A model generated the notes under the pieces. The model had not been told where the DNA came from. It saw only the letters and a list, made by a program, of their open reading frames with translations, and searched no databases. Source: Muribaculaceae bacterium (lineage in GTDB: Bacteria > Bacteroidota > Bacteroidia > Bacteroidales > Muribaculaceae). Taken from it: a stretch of 38,345 bases of DNA. The translations under genes were made by a program, and so were the position numbers. Positions 8,399 through 16,962 of the stretch are shown here, piece after piece. The stretch's first letter is position 1; each line of letters begins with the position of its first letter. The DNA lies in NCBI GenBank assembly GCA_910573745.1, contig CAJSYI010000026.1, positions 1 through 38,345 on the forward strand, read 5' to 3'.

Positions 8399-9724
8399 AT
8401 GACCCCCGAAAACATTGGCCCAAAACCAAATCGCAGTGAACCGGCGAATGCCGTTTTCGACGATTTCGACCGGAACCATCTCTGGCATCCCTACACATCG
8501 ACCCACGATCCACTGCCTACGTTCAAGGCAGACCATGCCCAAGGCGCGGTGATAACGCTTGCCGACGGCACGGAGCTGATCGACGGCATGTCGTCATGGT
8601 GGTGCGTAATACACGGCTACAACCACCCCGTGCTCAACAAGGCCGCCAAAGACCAGATCGACAAGATGAGCCATGTGATGTTCGGAGGGCTGACACACCA
8701 GCCGGCAATCGACCTCGGCAAGCTACTGCTCAGCATCCTGCCTCCGTCGATGAACCACATCTTCTATGCCGACTCCGGCTCCGTGGCTACGGAAGTGGCC
8801 ATGAAGATGGCCGTCCAAGCGATAGACGACCCCGAACGCACAAATTTCGCCACGATACGTTCAGGCTACCACGGCGACACATGGAATGCCATGTCGGTAT
8901 GCGACCCCGTTACGGGCATGCATGGAGCCTTCGGAGGAGCGTTGCCCGTCAGGTTCTTCGCGCCTTCCCCTGGATGCGGGTTCTACGACGAATGGAATCC
9001 TGCCGACTACGAGCCGATGCGCCGCCTGCTTGACGAGCATCGAGACGAAATAGCCGGCGTGATTCTCGAGCCGATAGTGCAGGGCGCGGGAGGCATGCGG
9101 TTCTATCACCCGCAGTATCTCCGCGAACTGCGCAGACAGTGCGACGAGCTCGGCATGATTCTTGTCTTCGATGAAATCGCCACAGGCTTCGGACGCACAG
9201 GAAAGCTCTTCGCATGGGAACACGCCGGAGTGGAGCCGGACATAATGCTCCTGGGGAAATGCATCACAGGCGGCTTCATGACCTTCTCTGCCGTGGCCGC
9301 GAGCGCGAGGGTGGCCGACATGGTTTCATCCTCAAGCGCAGGCGTAATGATGCACGGGCCTACGTTCATGGGCAATCCGCTCGCATGCGCCGTGGCACTT
9401 GCCTCGACACGCCTGCTTCTCGAAAGCCCTTGGCAGAGTCGCATAAAAGAGATTGAGACAACCCTCCGCGAACGTCTGTCCGTAGCCGAAGGATGGCCTT
9501 GCACCGCCGACGTGCGCGTGCTCGGCGGCATAGGTGTCATTGAGCTTAAACGACCCATCACCGATCTGGCGCCGTTCCAGAAGATGTGTGTCGAGGAGGG
9601 TGTATGGATCCGTCCGTTCGGCAAGAACGCATACATAATGCCTCCTTACATGGCCATATCCGATGCGCAGCTCGACAGGCTTTGCACTGCTTTCCTAAAG
9701 ATAATCAGAACCCTTTACTGCTGA
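8399..9724 (+). CDS. bioA: adenosylmethionine--8-amino-7-oxononanoate aminotransferase
   Basis: PLP enzyme that converts KAPA to 7,8-diaminopelargonate with SAM as amino donor, in the cytosol. The 441-residue protein carries the family signatures HLWHPYTS near the N-terminus, [11 protein letters not shown] in the middle, and GKCITGG with the PLP lysine at K287. In-frame sequence continues upstream to 8357, but the promoter at 8346-8377 covers that region, so the ATG at 8399 is the real start. bioF begins 11 nt after its stop. The substrate-specific HPYTS and the operon context separate it from other class III aminotransferases. Confidence 0.95.
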   Translation: MTPENIGPKPNRSEPANAVFDDFDRNHLWHPYTSTHDPLPTFKADHAQGAVITLADGTELIDGMSSWWCVIHGYNHPVLNKAAKDQIDKMSHVMFGGLTHQPAIDLGKLLLSILPPSMNHIFYADSGSVATEVAMKMAVQAIDDPERTNFATIRSGYHGDTWNAMSVCDPVTGMHGAFGGALPVRFFAPSPGCGFYDEWNPADYEPMRRLLDEHRDEIAGVILEPIVQGAGGMRFYHPQYLRELRRQCDELGMILVFDEIATGFGRTGKLFAWEHAGVEPDIMLLGKCITGGFMTFSAVAASARVADMVSSSSAGVMMHGPTFMGNPLACAVALASTRLLLESPWQSRIKEIETTLRERLSVAEGWPCTADVRVLGGIGVIELKRPITDLAPFQKMCVEEGVWIRPFGKNAYIMPPYMAISDAQLDRLCTAFLKIIRTLYC

Positions 9725-9735
9725 AACTGTCCCGA

Positions 9736-10878
9736 ATGAGCCTACCTACGGACGAATACGCGTCGATACTGCGCCGCCTCGATGAAGAGGCGCGGCTGCG
9801 CTCGATTCCCGGGGAGAACGAGCATATATGCACCGACCTCACCTCCAACGACTATCTCGGTCTCGGCGCGCGAGGAACGGAATTCGACGCCGAGCTGCTA
9901 CGCAGGTTCCCGGACGCATCGTTCACCTCATCGGCATCCCGCCTGCTCTCTCGCCGCCAGAAACATCACAAGATGCTTGAAGACAGGCTCGAGGAACTGT
10001 ACGGGAAGCCTGCGCTGCTTTTCAATTCCGGATACCATGCCAACGTGGGAATCACCTCCGCGCTGGCCGTCCCCGGCACGCTTTTCGTCTGCGACAAGGC
10101 AATCCATGCATCGGTCATCGACGGTCTGGCCGTCGGCAAGGCCGACTTCCGCCGTTTCCCCCACAACGACATGGAGCGTCTGGAAACCGTCCTTTCCCGC
10201 CACGCCTCGGACTACCGCCGCGTGATAATCGCGGCTGAATCCGTCTACAGCATGGACGGCGACACCGCGCCTCTCCAAAGGCTCGTGGAAATCAGACACC
10301 GCTATCCCAACGCAATGATCTATCTCGACGAGGCCCATGGCGTGGGCGTGCGCGGCGACAAAGGCCTCGGCCTCGCCGAGGAATGCGGACTCATCGGCGA
10401 GATAGACATAATCGTGGGCACGTTCGGAAAGGCCCTGGCCTCTTCGGGAGCATTCGTCGCGGCATCCGGCGACCTGGTCAGATTCCTCATAAACTGCGCG
10501 CGTCCGCTCATCTTCTCCACTGCGCTGCCTCCGGTATGCGCCGCCCGCTCGCTGCTTATGCTTGAGAAATCCATCTGCATGCCGGAGGAGCGCAGGCATC
10601 TCGCATCAATATCGGAGCGTTTCAGAAAAAGCCTAAAGGCAATCACAGGTGAAGAAAGCGTCTCACAGTCCCAGATCGTACCGCTCATAACCGGCGACGC
10701 GGCCAAAGCCGTAGCCCTCGCCTCGGAACTGCGGACACTCGGTTTCGACTCGCTCCCTATACGCCGTCCCACCGTAGCCCCCGGCACGGAACGGATACGG
10801 TTCTCCCTCAACGCATCCCTCGGCATCCGCGACGTGGACTCGTTGGCTGATGCCCTGAAAACCCTGCTACAGACATGA
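9736..10878 (+). CDS. bioF: 8-amino-7-oxononanoate synthase
   Basis: PLP enzyme that condenses pimeloyl-ACP with alanine to give KAPA. The 380-residue protein has the alpha-oxoamine synthase layout: TSNDYLGLG near residue 38, LFNSGYHANVG, the DEAHGVGVRG aspartate region, and FGKALASSGAF with the PLP lysine at K232. The frame is open back to 9586 inside bioA, but the ATG at 9736, 11 nt after the bioA stop, gives the normal length. Its stop overlaps the start of the next gene (ATGA), indicating coupling. Confidence 0.95.
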   Translation: MSLPTDEYASILRRLDEEARLRSIPGENEHICTDLTSNDYLGLGARGTEFDAELLRRFPDASFTSSASRLLSRRQKHHKMLEDRLEELYGKPALLFNSGYHANVGITSALAVPGTLFVCDKAIHASVIDGLAVGKADFRRFPHNDMERLETVLSRHASDYRRVIIAAESVYSMDGDTAPLQRLVEIRHRYPNAMIYLDEAHGVGVRGDKGLGLAEECGLIGEIDIIVGTFGKALASSGAFVAASGDLVRFLINCARPLIFSTALPPVCAARSLLMLEKSICMPEERRHLASISERFRKSLKAITGEESVSQSQIVPLITGDAAKAVALASELRTLGFDSLPIRRPTVAPGTERIRFSLNASLGIRDVDSLADALKTLLQT

Positions 10879-12263
10879 AACTGAAATTCACACATACCAA
10901 GCCGGAAAACACGCGCCTCATCCTGATTTTCGCGGGATGGTCCACCGGCACGCCTTTGTATGCCGACATAACAAAAGAGGGATGGGACACGGCCGTGGCA
11001 TACGATTACACCAGCCCCGCTTTCCCATTGGAAGAGATAAAGCGATATTCCACAGTATACCTTTACTGCTGGTCGCTCGGCGTGTGGGCGGCATCGCAGG
11101 TCATTTCAGGCAGCGACATCACAATGGCATTCGCCGCGGCCGGAACGGAAAATCCGGTCAGCGACACCCTCGGCATACCCGAAGCTGTCTTCCGTGGAAC
11201 CGCAGAAAACCTCGACGAACGCAACCTCCTTAAATTCAGGAAACGAATGCTCGGCCCCAAAAGCCCGACCGACGTGAACGCCATAGCCGCAGGCAGCATG
11301 CCCACCGAAGACCTAAAGGCCGAACTGCTCGCAATCATCGAACGCCAAAACCGTCCTTCACGGCCGTCAATCTGCTGGACAAGAGCCTACATCACGGACG
11401 ATGACCGCATCTTCCCTTCCCACAACCAGCAAAGGGCATGGGATTCGGCAGCCTCCGAAAAAAGATGCGCAGAGACATTCCGGCTGAAGAGTCCGCATTA
11501 CGTGGAGATGAAGGCAATCGTGGATTCCACCATACCCGACCTGAAGAAAGTCGGAAAACGTTTCGAGGACTCCACCCCCACCTACGATTCCAACGCATCG
11601 GCCCAAGCATCCATAGCCGAAAGGCTCACGGAAACGATCGCATCGAAAAGGCTTCCGGAAAACGGCAAGACTCTTGAACTCGGACAAGGGACCGGACTCT
11701 TCACGCGTAAGTACGCACCTGTGCTCTCCCCCGCCGAAGCATGGTTCGTGGACATATACCCCACCCGGCATTTCGGCATCGCTCCGAAAGAAACGTATGC
11801 CGTTGCCGACGCGGAGACATGGCTCGAACAAAACAATGAACAGTTCGACACTATACTGAGCGCGTCCACCATCCAATGGTTCCGCAACCTGCACCTGTTT
11901 TTCCGCAACGCCGCCCGTTCCCTACGTCCCGGCGGCAGACTCGTCTGCTCCACCTATCTTCCCGGCACGCTCGGCATACTCGACAGCTTCCGTCCGTCGC
12001 CGATGCTCTACCGCGACGCGGAAGAAGTGGAACAGTTCGCCAAGGAGCATTTCAGGCATGTCGAAACGTTCCGGCAGACCATAAGCCTCGAGTTCGGCAG
12101 CGCGAAAGAAACCTTGCGGCACCTCAACGACACCGGGGTCGGAGGAGCATTCGGACGCTTCGGAAGCCTTCGGGAGCTGGTAAAAGTGCTTGAATCAGGC
12201 ACAGACACCATAACACTGAATTTCAACGCTCTATATCTATATTGTTCACATTCAATATGTTAA
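10875..12263 (+). CDS. bioGC: fused pimeloyl-ACP methyl ester esterase / malonyl-ACP methyltransferase
   Basis: A 462-residue two-domain protein that can both open and close the pimeloyl branch of biotin synthesis. Residues 1 to about 210 are a BioG (DUF452) alpha/beta hydrolase: LILIFAGWSTG near the N-terminus, the nucleophile Ser67 in CWSLGVW, and a late histidine H183 in FPSHNQQ. Residues from about 225 are BioC: the SAM-binding motif LELGQGTGL (267-275), an acidic residue in FVDIYP, and LRPGGRLVCSTY. BioC methylates malonyl-ACP so that fatty acid synthesis can build the pimeloyl chain, and BioG removes the methyl group at the end. Such fusions are known in Bacteroidetes. The start overlaps the bioF stop. 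The sequence has no visible defect. Confidence 0.93.
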   Translation: MKLKFTHTKPENTRLILIFAGWSTGTPLYADITKEGWDTAVAYDYTSPAFPLEEIKRYSTVYLYCWSLGVWAASQVISGSDITMAFAAAGTENPVSDTLGIPEAVFRGTAENLDERNLLKFRKRMLGPKSPTDVNAIAAGSMPTEDLKAELLAIIERQNRPSRPSICWTRAYITDDDRIFPSHNQQRAWDSAASEKRCAETFRLKSPHYVEMKAIVDSTIPDLKKVGKRFEDSTPTYDSNASAQASIAERLTETIASKRLPENGKTLELGQGTGLFTRKYAPVLSPAEAWFVDIYPTRHFGIAPKETYAVADAETWLEQNNEQFDTILSASTIQWFRNLHLFFRNAARSLRPGGRLVCSTYLPGTLGILDSFRPSPMLYRDAEEVEQFAKEHFRHVETFRQTISLEFGSAKETLRHLNDTGVGGAFGRFGSLRELVKVLESGTDTITLNFNALYLYCSHSIC

Positions 12264-12327
12264 AAGCGCATGGGGGGGGTACTCCGTTAAATAGACTTAA
12301 ATGTTAGCAAACTACAAAATATATTCA

Positions 12328-12335
12328 TAACTTTG
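12328..12335 (+). promoter_or_regulatory. -7 box of the pilus operon
   Basis: TAACTTTG is a perfect TAnnTTTG. The -33 position has TTAG rather than TTTG. It is the only clear promoter box between bioGC and the first pilus gene. Confidence 0.55.
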
Positions 12336-12351
12336 CATCGAAATTTGGTAT

Positions 12352-12378
12352 CGGGAATGTGGAGACATCCCCGTTTTT
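12352..12378 (+). terminator. attenuator-like hairpin with T-tract in the pilus leader
   Basis: CGGGAATGT (12352-12360) pairs with ACATCCCCG (12365-12373) with one mismatch, around GGAG, and is followed directly by TTTTT (12374-12378). It lies only about 10 nt after the predicted transcription start, so it can stop transcription before the pilus genes, or serve as the end of a very short RNA. Confidence 0.5.
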
Positions 12379-12548
12379 CCGGATTTCAATATGGAACACT
12401 TTGGCATATTCCCCAAGCGTGTCCCGCAAAAAGGTGTCCAAATCCCCTCACACCTTAATTTCACTTTAGCCTGCATCGAGAGAATGCAGTCATAACAAAA
12501 CATAACAACAAAACCGAGAAACGAAATCAGTCATTCTTGGCAGTTTTC

Positions 12549-12763
12549 CATTATTTCTGCATAAGGATAGCAGACAATGCCATAATGCTTGGCCACTCAA
12601 GCGAAACGTAATCCTATCCGTCTGCAAGGGGCATCATGTACCCTGACAAAGACTTTTGATGCACGTTTTTCTGAAAATGACCTTACTCCACTATGCGGAA
12701 TTATACCGTGAATGCGACGATTTCCTGACAAAAACAGCAATCAACTTATATGAGTATGAATAG
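12549..12763 (+). pseudogene. possible decayed tyrosine recombinase tail
   Basis: In one frame, 12585-12608 reads MLGHSSET, which resembles the LGHSS box near the end of tyrosine recombinases, and then hits a stop; the sense continues for a few residues in the neighbouring frame. Further on, 12659-12763 is an open frame of 34 codons (MHVFLKMTLLHYAELYRE...) that runs into the first codons of the DUF3575 gene. Recombinase genes often lie beside pilus operons in Bacteroidales. The match is short, and I hold this only as a suggestion. Confidence 0.2.
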
Positions 12764-13349
12764 TCTGTATCTGAAACTACTCGTATGCGCCATCCTCGCG
12801 GCAGGAGCATTCTCAGCTTCCGCCCAAAAGGTGGCTATGAAGACCAACATCGTCCAGGACGCGCTGCTCGACCCCAACATCGGAGTCGAAATCGGCCTTG
12901 CGCCCAAATGGACTCTCGACGTCACCGGACAGCTCAATGCCTGGACAATCGGCGACGGCCACCGCTGGAAACACTGGCTCGTGCAGCCTGAGGCCAGATA
13001 TTGGTTCTGCGAACGCTTTGCGGGGCATTTCCTCGGGTTCCACGCCCTCGGCGGACAATACAACTTCAGCCGCCTCGGCAACAAAATCACCAACTTCCTC
13101 GGCAGCGACCTCTCAAAACTCACCGACCAACGCTATCAGGGCTGGGGAGCGGGCGCAGGAGTGGCATACGGCTACGCATGGCCTGTCCACAAGCATTGGA
13201 ACGTGGAAGCCGAAATAGGCATAGGCTGGATATACACGCGTTTCGACTCCTTCCCATGCAAAGACTGCGGAAAGAAAATCGACTCTGACAGAGTGCACAA
13301 TTACGTAGGCCCCACAAAGGCCGCCCTCAACATCGTTTACCTATTCTAA
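12750..13349 (+). CDS. DUF3575 outer-membrane protein of the pilus operon
   Basis: A 199-residue exported protein: signal peptide about 1-25 ending SASAQ, then VAMKTNIVQDALLDPNIGVEIGLAPKWTLDVTG-type sequence typical of DUF3575, and barrel-like strands to a C-terminal IVYLF. DUF3575 genes commonly open type V (Mfa/Fim) pilus operons in Bacteroidales and are thought to work at the outer membrane in pilus biogenesis; the exact role is unknown. Two in-frame ATGs lie at 12750 and 12756. A CKDCGKK pair of cysteines near residue 170 is notable for an exported barrel. The next gene starts 22 nt downstream. Confidence 0.85.
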   Translation: MSMNSLYLKLLVCAILAAGAFSASAQKVAMKTNIVQDALLDPNIGVEIGLAPKWTLDVTGQLNAWTIGDGHRWKHWLVQPEARYWFCERFAGHFLGFHALGGQYNFSRLGNKITNFLGSDLSKLTDQRYQGWGAGAGVAYGYAWPVHKHWNVEAEIGIGWIYTRFDSFPCKDCGKKIDSDRVHNYVGPTKAALNIVYLF

Positions 13350-13371
13350 TCCCAACCCCACGAATCCTGCA

Positions 13372-14817
13372 ATGAACATCATAAAGACATTCCCTGCCGT
13401 CATCCTCGTAGCTTCCGCCTTTTCCGTGCAGGCCCAAAACGTCGAAAAGCTCCACATTTCCGGAATCGAAGCCGGGAAAGATGGAGACCGATTCAATGTC
13501 AGCATGAAGGTGTCGCCGCGCGACTACCGCCTTTCGCTCAACCGTGAAATAGAAATCGTCCCGGTGATCTGGAGCGAGGACAGCACTCAGTCGCTGGAGC
13601 TTCCCTCGATAACAATCGCAGGCAAGAACATGTACCATTACGACATCCGCAACGGACGGCCCTCCACCTCCGACGCCGTCTACCGCTCAGGGAAGGGCGA
13701 GACCGTGGAGTACAACCAGAGCGTCGATTACGAGCCTTGGATGGACAAGTCAACGTTCGGATTCCTGCGCCGCGAACGCGGATGCTGCGGGTCTCCGAAA
13801 GGCGAAGAGACCGTCCCGGTGGCCGAGATTGACTATACGCCGGAAGTCTTCGCTCCGCAGTTCGTCTACACGCGCCCCAAAGCACAAGGCGAAAAAATAA
13901 TCAACCTCGAAGGACAGGCATACATCGACTTCCCGGTAAACCGCACGGAGATTTACCCCGACTACCGCAAGAACCCGCTTGAGCTTCAGAAGATACTCAA
14001 GACGATTGACGCGGTGAAAGGCAATTCCGACGCCACTGTGAAACAGATAAGCCTCAAGGGTTTCGCATCGCCAGAAGGCCCCTACAACAACAACGTCCGC
14101 CTCGCCAAGGGACGTACGCAGGCTCTAAAGGAGTATGTCGGAAAGCAATACGACTTCGCGCAGTCGGTCTACAAGACTTCCTTCGAGCCTGAGGACTGGG
14201 AAGGTCTCGTGGACTCGCTGAAAGTGTCCGTGCTTCCGGCCCGCGAAGAAATCCTCGCCCTCATAGCGCAGGACATCGAGCCTGACCGTAAGGACGCGCT
14301 CATCAAGAAGCGTTTCCCGTCCGACTACGCCTACATACTGAAATACATCTATCCGGCTCTTCGCCACACGAACTATGTCATCACCTATTCCGTGCGCAAA
14401 TACACGGATGTCAATGAAATAAAACGCGTCATGGCCGAACGCCCCAACGAGCTGAGCCTTGAGGAATTCTATCTTCTCGCACAGAGCTATCCGGCGGGAA
14501 GCAAGGAGTTTGACGAAGTGTTTGACATTGCAGTGCGTATGTTCCCCAACGATCCGGTCGCCAACCTCAACGCCGCCAACGCGGCAATGGCCTCAGGCCA
14601 CCTCGACAGCGCGGAAAAATACCTCGCCAAATCGGGCGACTCCGCAGATGCAGACTATGCACGCGGACTGTGCAAAGCCCTGCGCAACGACTACGACGGC
14701 GCGGCAGCCCTGCTTGAAAAGGCCGGCGCGCAAGGCATGTCTCAGGCCCGGAACGCCATAGACGCAGTAAAGGAAGCAAAACGCGGCAAAACACCGGTTA
14801 CATTCATAAGCCAATGA
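13372..14817 (+). CDS. DUF3868/OmpA-like pilus-associated protein
   Basis: A 481-residue exported protein. A signal peptide (about 1-21, ending VQAQ) precedes a DUF3868-type domain (about 25-165). An OmpA-like segment follows around residues 220-330 (ISLKGFASPEGPYNNN, then LAKGRTQALKEYV, the usual peptidoglycan-binding helix region). The C-terminal part (about 370-470) is Ala-rich and TPR-like (NLNAANAAMASGHLDSAEKYLAK). In related operons this protein sits between DUF3575 and the major pilin, and it could anchor the assembly apparatus to the cell wall. It is 64 nt before the major pilin gene. Confidence 0.85.
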   Translation: MNIIKTFPAVILVASAFSVQAQNVEKLHISGIEAGKDGDRFNVSMKVSPRDYRLSLNREIEIVPVIWSEDSTQSLELPSITIAGKNMYHYDIRNGRPSTSDAVYRSGKGETVEYNQSVDYEPWMDKSTFGFLRRERGCCGSPKGEETVPVAEIDYTPEVFAPQFVYTRPKAQGEKIINLEGQAYIDFPVNRTEIYPDYRKNPLELQKILKTIDAVKGNSDATVKQISLKGFASPEGPYNNNVRLAKGRTQALKEYVGKQYDFAQSVYKTSFEPEDWEGLVDSLKVSVLPAREEILALIAQDIEPDRKDALIKKRFPSDYAYILKYIYPALRHTNYVITYSVRKYTDVNEIKRVMAERPNELSLEEFYLLAQSYPAGSKEFDEVFDIAVRMFPNDPVANLNAANAAMASGHLDSAEKYLAKSGDSADADYARGLCKALRNDYDGAAALLEKAGAQGMSQARNAIDAVKEAKRGKTPVTFISQ

Positions 14818-14881
14818 ACGACAGAGCATCGCAAATACAATCAAACCACATAAACAACAATAATTAAATTCTTCAAATTTC

Positions 14882-16852
14882 ATGAAACATTACAGCAAAT
14901 GGCTATACTCTGCTATGGCCATAGGAATGTTGGCATCGTGCAGCAACGATGAAATCATCGATGACAACGATCCGGTTGACAACGGAGAAGGCGTCTACAT
15001 GCATCTCAACATCATCCCCAATGTCGGCAACGGCACCCGCAGCACGACAAACGGCGAAGACTCTTCAGACGCCGGAGGAGAAAACGGCTCTGACATCGAG
15101 AACAATGTGAACGAAGTGCTCCTTGTCCTCGCCAACAAGGTAGGAAACAACTATGAGTTCATAGCCGATGCGACAATAGGCAACGAAAAACTGCAACCTA
15201 TCACTTCCGGCACAAACAAGGGTTATGCCACCACCGGTAAATTCACAAAAGCCGAAATAGAAGCATACTACAGTTCACCCAATTTCTCCAAAAAAGTATG
15301 CGTGTTTGTCTTCTGCAACCCGACAAACTCACTGCGCGACATGGTCGAAGGGCTGACAGCAGGCAATACTACATGGACCAATGAGGCTTACGAGCTGACA
15401 AATGGCGACGGAGCAATCTGGTCTTCCGCCAACAATGGCAGCTTCCTTATGTCCAACTACAGAATCGCAGAGCGTGAACTCCCTGCAACATTCTCCGCAT
15501 GGAACCCCTACACTGTAGAAACAAATCCGTTTGACCTTTCCGGCATGAACAGCCAGGGCACGGCAAACGAGGTGGACAATGCCACCGGCCGTGGCGTAGT
15601 CTACGTACACCGCGCAGCCGCACGTTTCGACTTCAAAGACGGTTCGCCTGAGGAAACGGCAGCAAACACATACAATGTCGTTTTCGACCGGAATGCCGAC
15701 GGTTCTCTCGGTGAAGCCCTCGTAAACGTAACGCTTACAGATATGGCTTTAGTCAACCTTGGCAATAAGTTCTATTACCTTGAGCGCACTTCTGCCGACG
15801 GTCTGGATGCAGGCGCAACCCTATGCGGCCCTGAGCTTCCCTGGACATTCAATCAAGGAACACCCGCCCCCAATAGCGGCAACTTCGTTGTGGATGCCTA
15901 TGCCAATGCTAAAAAATCAGGTATAACCTCCAACTTCGGCACATACTTCCTCTATCCTTTCTTCGATGCTGAAGGCAATCCCGCCTCTTCGCAGTGGTAT
16001 TCTTCCAAGATTTCCGACGTACTTGCAGGAGTATCTGACAACTACAAAGAAAAGCAATACAAAGTTTGGCGTTATGCAATCGAGAATACGATTCCGGATG
16101 CCGACAAGCAGATGAACGGACAGTCAACCGGCGTTGTGTTCACTGGCAAGATGAAGGCCACAGAGGCTTGCAATTCCACTACTGACGAAGGTCGCAAGGC
16201 TCTTTATGAGGCCATAAACAACGTAAACGGCATTCTTGAAGGCGCAAACGCTCCGCTTCTCATCCAATTCCGCGGCAACCTCTATGCAGGCATCGAAAAC
16301 CTTTACGACGCAGCCGTTGCTTCTGCCATCACAATCAACGGACAGAATGTGGAATGGAACCGGTCCAGCGCACTTTACCGTGCAGTATTCGGCAATGGCG
16401 GCACAGGCTACACCGTAACCCTTGTTGAAGGCGGCGAAGGAAAAGATCCAGTTACTTATACTGACCCGACTCCGGTCGAGGCGACCAGTGTATGGGGACT
16501 CTACAAAAATTCCGGTAATTTCAAGGCTGCACTCGTAGCCAATGCGGCAACCATCTACGAAGCATCCAACGGCTCAGAAGGCTGGGGTTACTACTGCAAC
16601 TATTATTACTGGAACCGCCACAACGACAACCTCGCCAACGGCATCATGGGCCCGATGGAGTTTGCAGTTGTACGCAACAACGTCTACAAGCTTGCCGTAA
16701 CCAAACTCGGTCAGCTCGGCCACCCGCTGATTCCGACCAACGATCCTGACAAGCCGACACCCGACACCCCGGACGAGGAGCCTAACGTTTACATGACAGT
16801 TACCTGCGAGGTCATTCCTTGGGTTGTCCGCATCAACAACATCGAATTCTGA
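14882..16852 (+). CDS. Mfa1-like major pilin (type V fimbrillin)
   Basis: A 656-residue lipoprotein precursor: MKHYSKWLYSAMAIGMLASC gives a lipobox with Cys20, followed by an acidic Asp-rich stretch. Type V pilins are exported as lipoproteins, cleaved at the surface by an Arg-specific protease, and polymerise by donor-strand exchange. The N-terminal domain reads like Mfa1 (VNEVLLVLANK, then VCVFVFCNPT). RGVVYVHRAAARFDF is the inter-domain strand typical of these pilins, and the C-terminal part ends in CEVIPWVVRINNIEF. It is the longest shaft-type protein here and directly precedes the anchor gene. A hairpin after it (16908-16935) would make it the most abundant product. Confidence 0.87.
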   Translation: MKHYSKWLYSAMAIGMLASCSNDEIIDDNDPVDNGEGVYMHLNIIPNVGNGTRSTTNGEDSSDAGGENGSDIENNVNEVLLVLANKVGNNYEFIADATIGNEKLQPITSGTNKGYATTGKFTKAEIEAYYSSPNFSKKVCVFVFCNPTNSLRDMVEGLTAGNTTWTNEAYELTNGDGAIWSSANNGSFLMSNYRIAERELPATFSAWNPYTVETNPFDLSGMNSQGTANEVDNATGRGVVYVHRAAARFDFKDGSPEETAANTYNVVFDRNADGSLGEALVNVTLTDMALVNLGNKFYYLERTSADGLDAGATLCGPELPWTFNQGTPAPNSGNFVVDAYANAKKSGITSNFGTYFLYPFFDAEGNPASSQWYSSKISDVLAGVSDNYKEKQYKVWRYAIENTIPDADKQMNGQSTGVVFTGKMKATEACNSTTDEGRKALYEAINNVNGILEGANAPLLIQFRGNLYAGIENLYDAAVASAITINGQNVEWNRSSALYRAVFGNGGTGYTVTLVEGGEGKDPVTYTDPTPVEATSVWGLYKNSGNFKAALVANAATIYEASNGSEGWGYYCNYYYWNRHNDNLANGIMGPMEFAVVRNNVYKLAVTKLGQLGHPLIPTNDPDKPTPDTPDEEPNVYMTVTCEVIPWVVRINNIEF

Positions 16853-16907
16853 TCAACAGGAATCTGAGTCCGGCATTTTTGTAATCCGCACTCTGTCCTT
16901 ATCACAG

Positions 16908-16935
16908 CCCTGCGTCCCTTGACCCGGACGCAGGG
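16908..16935 (+). terminator. hairpin between major pilin and anchor genes
   Basis: CCCTGCGTCC (16908-16917) and GGACGCAGGG (16926-16935) form a perfect 10-bp stem around CTTGACCC. There is no T-tract, so it may be a partial terminator or an mRNA-stabilising 3' end for the pilin message. It lies 56 nt after the pilin stop and 28 nt before the anchor start. Confidence 0.65.
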
Positions 16936-16962
16936 TACCAAACAAAACTGTACAAAACCCTC

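Larger units (their letters stand above)
12264..12749 (+). other. long leader region before the pilus operon
   Basis: These 486 bases lack a convincing gene. They hold an 8-G tract (12272-12279), a -7 box (12328-12335), a hairpin followed by five T (12352-12378), and two further hairpins: AAGGTGT/ACACCTT (12431-12437 with 12450-12456) and CTGCAT/ATGCAG (12471-12476 with 12484-12489). The 3' half carries broken coding-like sequence (see the relic entry). If transcription starts near 12342, the pilus mRNA has a leader of about 400 nt. Confidence 0.6.

Noticed and set aside
12340..12500. Riboswitch in the pilus leader
   Set aside because: The hairpins do not match any riboswitch consensus I know; described only as an attenuator-like structure.
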